Shown here: positions 1 to 6,319 of the stretch, one piece after another
Layout of the letters: each line of letters begins with the position of its first letter
Position numbering within the stretch: the stretch's first letter is position 1
From: Bacteroidota bacterium
GTDB taxonomy: Bacteria; Bacteroidota; Bacteroidia; M30B66
DNA length: 9,059 bases
Direction: 5' to 3'
Assembly (NCBI GenBank): GCA_020438185.1
Contig: JAGQVC010000042.1
Location: 1 to 9,059, forward strand
Translations under genes and position numbers: made by a program
The notes under the pieces: generated by a model
The model's input: only the letters and a program-made list of their open reading frames with translations
The model's database searches: none
What the model was told of the DNA's origin: nothing

Positions 1-132
1 TCGTGCGTGATGTAGCAATAAAAATGGATCGGGGTAGTCAACCTTTTGAGTTGGAAAAGCTTGTTTAACGCGCAGTTCACCCATTTCGATTTCATACGCC
101 GGGAGAATATATTGGACTGTTCTGGTATCCAT
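1..132 (-). CDS. Pirin-like protein, N-terminal 44 codons (partial)
   Basis: The minus strand reads from an ATG at 132 to the window edge without a stop. The 44 visible residues begin MDTRTVQYILPAYEIEMG and end in PDPFLLLHHA. A short N-terminal strand region followed by a DPFLLL(H/D)H motif is typical of the start of the N-terminal cupin domain in pirin-family proteins; some of these bind a metal through histidines further downstream, which cannot be seen here, and some have quercetinase activity. No signal peptide is visible, so a cytoplasmic location is expected. A perfect TAnnTTTG element lies 15 bp upstream of the ATG, which supports this start and an independent promoter. The family call rests on a short stretch, and the enzymatic role is not known. 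Confidence 0.7.
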   Translation of the reverse strand, partial: MDTRTVQYILPAYEIEMGELRVKQAFPTQKVDYPDPFLLLHHAR

Positions 133-147
133 GATTGAATTTTTATA

Positions 148-155
148 CAAAGGTA
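148..155 (-). promoter_or_regulatory. Bacteroidota -7 promoter element for the pirin-like gene
   Basis: On the minus strand this reads TACCTTTG, a perfect match to the Bacteroidota -7 consensus TAnnTTTG. It would place transcription start near 141, giving a leader of roughly 9 nt. The -33 element is weak: the best candidate is TTTA 17 bp upstream (173-176). A 10-bp perfect palindrome, TATGTACATA (163-172), lies between the two elements. Confidence 0.5.
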
Positions 156-184
156 ATAAATGTATGTACATATAAATTATTAAA

Positions 185-212
185 AGAAAGCTCCACTTTA
201 GTGGAGCTTTCT
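185..212 (-). terminator. Intrinsic terminator of the T9SS cargo gene
   Basis: A perfect 12-bp stem (AGAAAGCTCCAC at 185-196 pairing with GTGGAGCTTTCT at 201-212) closes a 4-nt loop. It begins 6 bp beyond the stop codon of the secreted-protein gene. On the minus strand the stem runs straight into TTTTAAT, the short U-tract of a Rho-independent terminator. It separates that gene from the downstream pirin-like gene on the same strand. Confidence 0.85.
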
Positions 213-218
213 GAAGTA

Positions 219-1205
219 TTACTTAATCACAAGTTGTTGAACGTGTGAAACGTCCTGACCATCAATGCGCACAGAATAAATTCCCGGTGCGAAAGAGTTT
301 GTTTCGATTGTAGAAGTTTGGTGTTCTTCAGAAACAAAGATCTGCTGATTGTAAACGATTCTGCCAAGAGCATCAACGATTGAAAGCTGTACCTGTTCGT
401 TTTCCATTTCTTCGAAAAGAATGTTCACTCTGCCATCGGCAGGATTAGGGAAAACAGACATAGAAGCTTCACCGTGAAGATCTTCGGAAGAAGTACCGGC
501 AAGACGAGCAGGAGAATTGTACGGAATACACTGAATTCCATCCACATCATAACCATCTACCACACCTGAGAAATCTGAAGCTTCTGAAACATCAACGATT
601 CTCACAAACTGAATCCAGTCAAACGGAGCGATGTCAAATTCACCATCCTGGCAAACACGACCTGCATAAGCCCATGAAACCATGTCAGGTGATACATAAA
701 TATCGGCATGCTCAGGATAATCGTCACAAGCCGGCTGACCAAAGCTTGTTTCATACAGTTTAAGGTCGTTACCCGGACGATTCAGAATTCCACCATCCAT
801 TTTGATAATTACTTCACCGCCAAAACCAAGCGAGTAGAAACCGTCAGCTGCGTTAACACCATCAGGAGTTCCAAGCATTCTTGACTGAATAGAACGATCA
901 GCAGGAACATCGGTACCGTTGCTTCGCTTACCCTGATTTACTGAAATGATTTCCATTCCGGTGCAACCTGCCCAGCAATCGCCGAGGAAGTCATTGTGCT
1001 GATTGTTTCCCGGTACGTGCGCAGGTACACCATTAGCACTTATACAAATAGTATGTGCATTGGCCGGATTTCCCGGTGGGATATGACATACAAGCACTTT
1101 GTTGCCATTGTTTCCGCAGGCAATGTTTTGAGCGTTCAGGTTTGAAGCTCCTGCCATACCAAGTACCAGGATGGCAGCTGAAGTTTTAGATAAAAGATTC
1201 ATCAT
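219..1205 (-). CDS. Secreted T9SS cargo protein with CHIPPGNP module
   Basis: This 328-residue protein starts with a signal peptide (residues 1-25, likely cleavage after NAQ), so it enters the periplasm by Sec. Residues about 36-77 form a small Cys/His-rich module with the motif VCHIPPGNPANAHTICIS and a closing HNDFLGDC. Residues about 84-226 form a probable beta-sandwich with FYSLGFGGE, LKLYETSFG and DGYDVDGIQC, a segment I recognise from other Bacteroidota surface proteins but cannot give a function. Residues 249-328 are a type A T9SS sorting domain (VFPNPADGRVNI near the start, then APGIYSVRI and a terminal LVIK), which directs export across the outer membrane and is normally cleaved off. 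Eight cysteines (30, 40, 54, 77, 81, 160, 185, 226) suggest disulfides. The gene opens with two consecutive ATG codons (1205 and 1202); either could be used. An intrinsic terminator follows. No catalytic motif is visible, so a binding or surface role is only an inference. Confidence 0.85.
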   Translation of the reverse strand: MMNLLSKTSAAILVLGMAGASNLNAQNIACGNNGNKVLVCHIPPGNPANAHTICISANGVPAHVPGNNQHNDFLGDCWAGCTGMEIISVNQGKRSNGTDVPADRSIQSRMLGTPDGVNAADGFYSLGFGGEVIIKMDGGILNRPGNDLKLYETSFGQPACDDYPEHADIYVSPDMVSWAYAGRVCQDGEFDIAPFDWIQFVRIVDVSEASDFSGVVDGYDVDGIQCIPYNSPARLAGTSSEDLHGEASMSVFPNPADGRVNILFEEMENEQVQLSIVDALGRIVYNQQIFVSEEHQTSTIETNSFAPGIYSVRIDGQDVSHVQQLVIK

Positions 1206-1403
1206 TGTAAGATTAGGTTAAAAAGTTACATCGAGTGAAGTTACGGAACGTGTGAAATTAAGATACATGGCAAGAGGTGTAGTATTGTTAAATAGTTGAA
1301 AATCAGCATTAAAAAAATCAGTGGTTTGCATCGCGCGAAGCGGGAATTATCGTTTTTTGTATTTTTCTTACATGATATTTGGTTGTAATATTCGTTTTGT
1401 TTG

Positions 1404-1423
1404 AATCATGATTTAAGAAATCA
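1404..1423. repeat. Overlapping inverted repeats upstream of rpoN
   Basis: The palindrome AATCATGATT (1404-1413) overlaps a second inverted repeat, TGATTT-aag-AAATCA (1409-1423), so the middle TGATT can pair with either flank. The block sits 38 bp before the rpoN ATG. It could be an operator or an mRNA structure, but the arms are short and AT-rich, so chance is possible. Confidence 0.35.
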
Positions 1424-1461
1424 GAGAAAGCACTACCATTATTTGATAAAATTGCAGGGAT

Positions 1462-2943
1462 ATGTTAAAACAAAGTCTTCAACAGAAATTGCAGCAGAAG
1501 TTGAGTCCACAGCAAATTCAACTTATGAAACTGCTGCAGGTGCCAACAGCGGCGCTTGAACAGCGTATAAAAGAGGAGCTTGAAGTAAATCCTGCTTTGG
1601 AAGAGGGCAGGGATGAAGAGAATGATGACAACGATTCGGAATATGAGGACCCATTCACATCAGAAAGTGATGCTGAACAGGAAGACCACGCAGACCAGAA
1701 TCGGGATGACTTTGATTTAAGCAGCTATATTGATGATGATGAAACTCCGGCTTATAAGCTGAGTGCGAACAATTACAGTCCTGATGACGAGCGGCGCGAG
1801 ATTCCATTTGCCGGCGGAACAACTTTTCAGGAGCAGTTAATTGAACAGCTTCGATTACGCGGACTTAATGAACGTGATTTTGAAATTGCTGCCTACCTGA
1901 TCGGGAATCTGGATGAAGACGGATACCTGCGTCGGGAAATCGAATCGGTAGTTGATGATCTGGCTTTTTCGCAGAACATCATGACCGATGACAAGGAGAT
2001 TGTGGAATTATTGAAGGAAGTCCAGCAACTCGATCCTCCGGGAATTGGTGCAAGAACCTTGCAGGAATGTCTGCTTATTCAGTTGGAACGTAAAGAGTAC
2101 CAGACTGTTGAACTGAGAACGGCAGCAGTGATTATCCGCGAATGCATGGATGATTTTTCCAGGAAGCATTATGAGCGCATCATGAAAAAACTTGAACTGG
2201 AAGAAGATGAATTGCGCGATGCCATTAAGGAAATCCTCAAGCTGAACCCCAAACCTGGAAATTCACAAAGCGATAATCAAAAGAACACTCAGCACATCAC
2301 GCCCGATTTTATTCTTTCGAATAACGAAGGTAACCTGGAACTGTACCTGAATTCGAGAAATGCTCCCGAACTAAAAATTTCGAGAACGTACCAGGAAATG
2401 CTGGAACATTATGCAAAAGCCGGCAAACTTAAGGACAAGCAGGACAAGGATGCCGTTTTATTTGTGAAACAAAAGATTGATTCGGCACGCTGGTTTATCG
2501 ATGCAATCAGGCAGAGGCAACAAACGCTTATGCTTACCATGCAGGCGATTCTTGAGTATCAGTATGAGTATTTTCAGGATGGTGACGAAACGAAGTTGCG
2601 TCCGATGATTCTGAAGGATATCGCTGAAAAGGTAGGGCTGGATATTTCTACTGTTTCACGTGTCGCAAATTCGAAATACATACAGACCCCTTTCGGGACG
2701 AAACTGCTGAAATCCTTCTTTTCTGAATCGCTTTCAACCGATTCGGGTGAAGAGGTTTCAACACGTGAGGTGAAGAAAATTCTTGAAGAAGCTGTTCAGA
2801 ATGAAAATAAGTCACAGCCTGTAACCGATGATCAGTTAGCCCAGGTGTTGCGTGAAAAAGGATACAATATAGCCAGGCGAACGGTTGCCAAATACCGTGA
2901 ACAATTAAACATTCCTGTAGCCAGGCTCAGAAAGGAACTTTGA
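1462..2943 (+). CDS. rpoN: RNA polymerase sigma-54 factor RpoN
   Basis: This is the sigma-54 subunit, which directs RNA polymerase to -24/-12 (GG-N10-GC) promoters and needs an ATP-hydrolysing enhancer-binding activator to open them. Region I (residues 1-48) has the family pattern of glutamine and leucine repeats ending in the NPALEE motif. Residues 49-115 are the variable acidic region II. The core-binding part covers about 120-310 and includes QLDPPGIGARTLQECL (189-204). A helix-turn-helix lies near 384-406 (KDIAEKVGLDISTVSRVAN). The diagnostic RpoN box ARRTVAKYRE is at 471-480, close to the C-terminus. At 493 residues it is full length, and the start fits the usual MLKQSL opening. The leader has no clear promoter; a GGGA lies 2 nt before the ATG, too close to be a good ribosome site. 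No activator gene is in the window. A hydrolase gene follows after 7 bp and is probably co-transcribed. Confidence 0.97.
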   Translation: MLKQSLQQKLQQKLSPQQIQLMKLLQVPTAALEQRIKEELEVNPALEEGRDEENDDNDSEYEDPFTSESDAEQEDHADQNRDDFDLSSYIDDDETPAYKLSANNYSPDDERREIPFAGGTTFQEQLIEQLRLRGLNERDFEIAAYLIGNLDEDGYLRREIESVVDDLAFSQNIMTDDKEIVELLKEVQQLDPPGIGARTLQECLLIQLERKEYQTVELRTAAVIIRECMDDFSRKHYERIMKKLELEEDELRDAIKEILKLNPKPGNSQSDNQKNTQHITPDFILSNNEGNLELYLNSRNAPELKISRTYQEMLEHYAKAGKLKDKQDKDAVLFVKQKIDSARWFIDAIRQRQQTLMLTMQAILEYQYEYFQDGDETKLRPMILKDIAEKVGLDISTVSRVANSKYIQTPFGTKLLKSFFSESLSTDSGEEVSTREVKKILEEAVQNENKSQPVTDDQLAQVLREKGYNIARRTVAKYREQLNIPVARLRKEL

Positions 2944-2950
2944 GTATTTC

Positions 2951-3529
2951 ATGAAACGTTATTTAGCACTTGGCGACTCCTATACAATAGGTGAAGGTGT
3001 GCCGGAAGGAAATCGTTTTTCGGATTATTTAGTCAATTTGCCTGGAGCCGGGTTTGAAAAACCTGAAATTATTGCAGTTACTGGTTGGACAACTTCTGAG
3101 TTAAAAGCAGGTATTGAGCAGGCAAAGCCAGCCGGAGTTTATGATTTGGTTAGCTTGCTAATTGGCGTAAATAATCAGTATCGCGGGCTGCACCCGGATG
3201 ATTATGAACAGGAATTTGCAGATTTACTAAACCAGGCCATAGGTTTTGCCGGTGGCAACAAAGAACATGTTATCGTATTGTCCATTCCTGACTGGGGCAC
3301 TACTCCTTTTGCGGAGGGCCGGAACCGGGAGCAGATTGCAAAAGAAATCGATCAGTTTAATGCAATAAATAAAGCCATCTGTTCGAATGAAGGAGTTTTT
3401 TACTGCGATATAACAGGCTTAACGCGTGATGAAGCCCTGAAAAATTTGCTGGTTGCGGACAATCTCCATTATTCAGCCGAAATGTACCGGCTGTGGGCTG
3501 AAAAAGTGTATCGCGAATATTTAGCTTAA
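2951..3529 (+). CDS. SGNH/GDSL-family hydrolase, cytoplasmic
   Basis: This 192-residue protein has the SGNH hydrolase blocks in order. Block I is GDSYT at 8-12 with the likely nucleophile Ser10. Block II is Gly45 in VTGWTT. Block III is GVNNQ at 72-76, with Asn74 in the oxyanion position. Block V is DNLH at 170-173, giving the Asp170/His173 part of the triad. The family acts as esterases, lipases or acetyl-hydrolases; the substrate cannot be read from the sequence. There is no signal peptide, unlike many family members, so it should act in the cytoplasm. The ATG follows the rpoN stop by 7 bp, so the two are likely translated from one mRNA. The stop is 2 bp from the stop of the convergent regulator gene, with no terminator hairpin between them. 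Confidence 0.88.
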   Translation: MKRYLALGDSYTIGEGVPEGNRFSDYLVNLPGAGFEKPEIIAVTGWTTSELKAGIEQAKPAGVYDLVSLLIGVNNQYRGLHPDDYEQEFADLLNQAIGFAGGNKEHVIVLSIPDWGTTPFAEGRNREQIAKEIDQFNAINKAICSNEGVFYCDITGLTRDEALKNLLVADNLHYSAEMYRLWAEKVYREYLA

Positions 3530-3531
3530 AA

Positions 3532-4302
3532 TTACCTGTTGAGTGTTGCAAGTATGTTAACTGCCTGCATCATATTTTTTACTTGAAGCTTGTGCAGGAT
3601 ATTTTTCCGATGCGATTTTACCGTGTTTTCCGAAATTACCAGTTTCTCCGATATTTCCTTTGATGCCAGTCCTCCGGCGATTAGCCGGAGAATTTCCATT
3701 TCACGAGCAGTAAGCTGTGCAAGCAATTCTATTTCGCCCGAAGGGAAAATTTCTACAGATCGTTTTGAGGTTTGAAGCACTCCCATCACCTTAAACGGAT
3801 GTGATTCGTTGAATAACTCAACGATGTATGCCAGATCAAGACTCGGCAGATTCGGATCCCATTTTACATGACGGTTGCTTTGCATAACCCAGCTGTAATC
3901 ATCTCCGTTTTGGCGAAGTCTGAAAAAAAACCTGAATTGTGTTGTTTCGCGTTCCGCATCTTTCATTTCTCCAAACTGTTGCAAAGCTTGCTGAGTGATA
4001 TTTAAACACTTAAGGAAATCTTCGGGGTGCACTTTTTCCTGAGTTATCCGAATGCCGGCCGACTCAATATAACTTCTGGTAACGCCCATGAGATGAGCGA
4101 AGTAGTCATTGAAATAATAATAATTCCCTTCGGTGAAATTGTAAATAAATGCCCCGATACGGGCATCTGAAAGCATATCAAGTGATTGCCCGGCTTGTTC
4201 AATAAAACCCGAAACACTTCGGTTGATAGGTGTTGACTGCGTAGAGTCGAGCCAATTTTTAAGTTGCTTCTCTATCTGCAGGTCAGCTTCCCTGAATTCC
4301 AT
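3532..4302 (-). CDS. PAS domain LuxR-type transcriptional regulator
   Basis: This 256-residue protein is a DNA-binding regulator. Residues about 42-165 look like a PAS sensory domain: YYYFNDYFAHLMG is a typical PAS helix segment, VHPEDF follows it at 91-96, and a strand-rich stretch (FRFFFRLRQNGDDYSWVM) comes after. Residues 195-252 form a LuxR/GerE helix-turn-helix with LTAREMEILRLIAGG, then KEISEKLVISENTVKSHRKN, containing the recognition helix. There is no receiver domain with a phosphorylatable Asp and no kinase domain, so the signal probably enters through the PAS fold. No membrane segment is visible. A complete promoter match lies directly upstream. The gene is divergent from sufA, but nothing in the sequence proves it controls the suf genes. 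Signal and targets are unknown. Confidence 0.88.
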   Translation of the reverse strand: MEFREADLQIEKQLKNWLDSTQSTPINRSVSGFIEQAGQSLDMLSDARIGAFIYNFTEGNYYYFNDYFAHLMGVTRSYIESAGIRITQEKVHPEDFLKCLNITQQALQQFGEMKDAERETTQFRFFFRLRQNGDDYSWVMQSNRHVKWDPNLPSLDLAYIVELFNESHPFKVMGVLQTSKRSVEIFPSGEIELLAQLTAREMEILRLIAGGLASKEISEKLVISENTVKSHRKNILHKLQVKNMMQAVNILATLNR

Positions 4303-4324
4303 TTGTTAAGGCTTTGGTGGAAAA

Positions 4325-4355
4325 CAAAAATATTTTTTACCGCATCAATATCAAA
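4325..4355 (-). promoter_or_regulatory. Complete Bacteroidota promoter for the PAS-LuxR gene
   Basis: On the minus strand a TTTG -33 element (4352-4355) and a TATTTTTG -7 element (4325-4332) are separated by exactly 19 bp, an ideal match to the Bacteroidota promoter consensus. Transcription should begin near 4318, giving a leader of about 15 nt before the ATG at 4302. Confidence 0.75.
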
Positions 4356-4379
4356 TAAATCTGCCGGTCTAAGTGGTCA

Positions 4380-4392
4380 ATTTGCCGCAAAT
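4380..4392. repeat. Palindrome ATTTGC-c-GCAAAT in the divergent gap
   Basis: This is a perfect inverted repeat with 6-bp arms and a 1-nt centre. It lies between the two divergent promoters, with its centre 24 bp from the centre of the second palindrome at 4402-4418. It may be a binding site for a dimeric regulator; the regulator is unknown. Confidence 0.4.
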
Positions 4393-4401
4393 CCGCACTA
4401 G

Positions 4402-4418
4402 TTTAGAACTATTCTAAA
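4402..4418. promoter_or_regulatory. Operator-like palindrome upstream of sufA
   Basis: TTTAGAA and TTCTAAA form perfect 7-bp inverted arms around the 3-nt centre CTA. The pattern resembles operators of Fur-superfamily iron regulators; from memory it matches the Irr/ICE-type motif TTTAGAA-N3-TTCTAAA of alphaproteobacteria. Its centre (4410) is about 50 bp before the predicted sufA transcription start, next to the -33 region. It is about 90 bp from the LuxR-gene start, so control of suf is more likely. A single half-site-like TTTGGAAC recurs at 4432-4439. Confidence 0.55.
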
Positions 4419-4447
4419 TAAAATGAGGTTATTTGGAACAAGCACCT

Positions 4448-4455
4448 TATTTTTG
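4448..4455 (+). promoter_or_regulatory. -7 promoter element of sufA-sufB
   Basis: TATTTTTG is a perfect TAnnTTTG match on the plus strand and predicts transcription start near 4462, with a leader of about 17 nt before the ATG at 4479. No TTTG is found at the expected spacing upstream (the nearest, at 4432-4435, is only 12 bp away). The promoter may therefore be weak or depend on an activator. Confidence 0.55.
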
Positions 4456-4478
4456 CGTTTTCTTTTAAAGATTGAATT

Positions 4479-4805
4479 ATGATAAGCGTATCTGAAACAG
4501 CAAAGGAAAAATTACTCAGTCTGATGGACGAAAGTAAGCTTAGCCACGACAGTTATCTGCGTGTTGGTGTTGAAGGGGGCGGTTGTTCAGGTTTGTCGTA
4601 CAAAATGGATTTCGACGGAAAAATGACAGATGGAGATCAGCTTTTTGAGGACAAGGGAATTAAAATTCTGGTTGATAAAAAGAGTTTCCTTTATCTGGTT
4701 GGAACCGTTCTGGAATATTCGGGAGGATTAAACGGAAAGGGTTTTTCGTTTAATAATCCGAACGCAACGCGCACCTGCGGTTGCGGCGAAAGTTTCGCAG
4801 TATAA
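4479..4805 (+). CDS. sufA: A-type iron-sulfur carrier protein (SufA/IscA/HesB family)
   Basis: This 108-residue protein is a full-length A-type carrier, which receives Fe-S clusters from a scaffold such as SufBCD and passes them to target enzymes in the cytoplasm. The three invariant cluster-binding cysteines are present: Cys36 in GVEGGGCSGLSY, and Cys100 and Cys102 in the C-terminal TCGCGESF. The family pattern of the middle part is intact, with FEDKGIKILVDKKSFLYLVG and the NPNA motif before the cysteine pair. The gene is 14 bp upstream of sufB and surely in the same operon. Upstream are a -7 element and an operator-like palindrome suggesting iron- or cluster-dependent control. The symbol follows the sufB context; from sequence alone it could equally be named iscA or erpA. 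Confidence 0.93.
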   Translation: MISVSETAKEKLLSLMDESKLSHDSYLRVGVEGGGCSGLSYKMDFDGKMTDGDQLFEDKGIKILVDKKSFLYLVGTVLEYSGGLNGKGFSFNNPNATRTCGCGESFAV

Positions 4806-4819
4806 ATTGAAAGAATAAA

Positions 4820-6268
4820 ATGGCAGCTCAGGGAAACGACTTACTGGAATCGCATATTAATTCGGACTATAAGTACGGATTCACCACGAATATCGAGATG
4901 GATTCGGCACCAAAAGGCCTGAATGAAGATATTGTGCGTTTTATTTCAGCTAAGAAAAAGGAACCAAAGTGGCTGCTTGAATACCGTTTGAAAGCTTTCC
5001 GTTACTGGCAAACCATGCAAGAGCCGCACTGGGCGCATATTCAGTATCCCAAAATAGATTTTCAGGACATTATTTATTATGCGGCACCCAAAAAGAAAAA
5101 GGTGCTGAATAGTCTTGACGAAGTTGACCCCGAATTATTAAAAACTTTCGAAAAGCTGGGAATTTCGCTCGAAGAGCAGAAACGACTTACAGGAGTTGCC
5201 GTTGATGCGGTAATTGACTCCGTTTCGGTAAAAACCACTTTCAAAGCCAAGCTTGCAGAGCTCGGAATCATTTTTTGTTCATTCAGCGAAGCGGTTCATG
5301 ATCACCCCGAACTGGTAAAAAAATACATGGGTTCGGTTGTTCCTTATACCGATAACTTTTATGCGGCGCTTAATGCAGCTGTCTTCTCTGATGGCTCATT
5401 CTGTTACATTCCCAAAGGTGTTCGCTGCCCGATGGAACTTTCTACGTATTTCAGGATTAATGCTTCAGGTACCGGACAGTTCGAGCGTACCCTCATAATT
5501 GCTGACGAAGGCGCCTACGTGAGTTATCTCGAAGGCTGTACAGCACCCATGCGCGATGAAAATCAGTTGCATGCTGCCGTTGTTGAAATAGTTGCCCACG
5601 AAAATGGAGAAGTGAAATACAGCACAGTTCAAAACTGGTATCCGGGCGACAAAAACGGGAAAGGTGGTATTTACAACTTCGTTACGAAGCGCGGAATTTG
5701 TGCAGGACGTAAATCAAAAATATCCTGGACCCAGGTTGAAACCGGTTCGGCAATTACCTGGAAGTACCCGAGTGTAATCCTTAAAGGCGATGATTCTGTT
5801 GGTGAATTTTATTCGGTTGCGGTAACTAACAACATGCAGCAGGCCGATACAGGCACCAAGATGATTCACCTGGGTAAAAACACCCGTTCAACCATTATAT
5901 CGAAAGGTATTTCGGCGGGTCGCAGCCAGAACAGCTACCGCGGTTTGGTGCGTATAGCTGCAGGAGCATCTAATTCAAGAAACTTTTCTCAGTGTGATTC
6001 GCTGCTGATGGGCGATACCTGCGGGGCGCACACATTCCCATATATCGAAATCAACAATCCAACAGGAACTGTTGAACACGAAGCAACTACATCAAAAATT
6101 GGCGAAGACCAGCTTTTTTACTGCAACCAGCGTGGCATTGATACTGAAAAGGCAATCGGGCTAATCGTTAACGGTTACTGCAAGGAAGTTTTGAATCAAC
6201 TGCCGATGGAATTTGCAGTGGAAGCACAAAAGCTTCTTTCTGTGAGTCTGGAAGGCAGCGTAGGTTAA
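4820..6268 (+). CDS. sufB: Fe-S cluster assembly scaffold protein SufB
   Basis: SufB is the core subunit of the SufBCD scaffold, on which new Fe-S clusters are built from sulfur supplied by SufS and energy from the SufC ATPase. The protein is 482 residues, close to the usual length. The N-terminal part has KYGF, APKGLNEDIVRFISAKK and WLLEYRLKAF. The centre carries AVFSDGSFCYIPKGVRCPMELSTYFRI and EGCTAP, and the C-terminal half holds the beta-helix core. Cys392 (in QCDSLLMG) and Glu421 (in EHEATTSKIGED) align with Cys405 and Glu434 of E. coli SufB, which are implicated in cluster building. The end matches the family (LEFAVEAQKLL-type helix, then SLEGSVG). sufC, sufD and sufS, its usual neighbours, are absent downstream in this window. 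No terminator follows. Confidence 0.97.
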   Translation: MAAQGNDLLESHINSDYKYGFTTNIEMDSAPKGLNEDIVRFISAKKKEPKWLLEYRLKAFRYWQTMQEPHWAHIQYPKIDFQDIIYYAAPKKKKVLNSLDEVDPELLKTFEKLGISLEEQKRLTGVAVDAVIDSVSVKTTFKAKLAELGIIFCSFSEAVHDHPELVKKYMGSVVPYTDNFYAALNAAVFSDGSFCYIPKGVRCPMELSTYFRINASGTGQFERTLIIADEGAYVSYLEGCTAPMRDENQLHAAVVEIVAHENGEVKYSTVQNWYPGDKNGKGGIYNFVTKRGICAGRKSKISWTQVETGSAITWKYPSVILKGDDSVGEFYSVAVTNNMQQADTGTKMIHLGKNTRSTIISKGISAGRSQNSYRGLVRIAAGASNSRNFSQCDSLLMGDTCGAHTFPYIEINNPTGTVEHEATTSKIGEDQLFYCNQRGIDTEKAIGLIVNGYCKEVLNQLPMEFAVEAQKLLSVSLEGSVG

Positions 6269-6319
6269 GCTGAGTAACTCCTTTTTCATCATTTTAATTA
6301 TTGTTGGTACTTTCGGCCC

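Noticed and set aside
1269..1293. TGGCAAG sequence as a sigma-54 -24/-12 promoter near rpoN
   Set aside because: The GC dinucleotide required 10 bp after the GG is missing.
3357..3551. Minus-strand 64-codon reading frame over the hydrolase end
   Set aside because: It lies antisense to conserved block V of the hydrolase and shows no features of its own.
3672..3690. GC-rich hairpin CTCCGGC-gatta-GCCGGAG, possible terminator
   Set aside because: It lies inside the LuxR helix-turn-helix coding region, where it encodes part of LRLIAGG, and has no T-tract on either strand.
5077..5271. Minus-strand 64-codon reading frame inside sufB
   Set aside because: It is an antisense shadow of the highly conserved sufB coding sequence, with no promoter or recognisable protein features.
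6308..6315. TACTTTCG as a promoter for the barrel gene
   Set aside because: It has one mismatch to the consensus, no -33 element, and would start transcription after the ATG at 6320.
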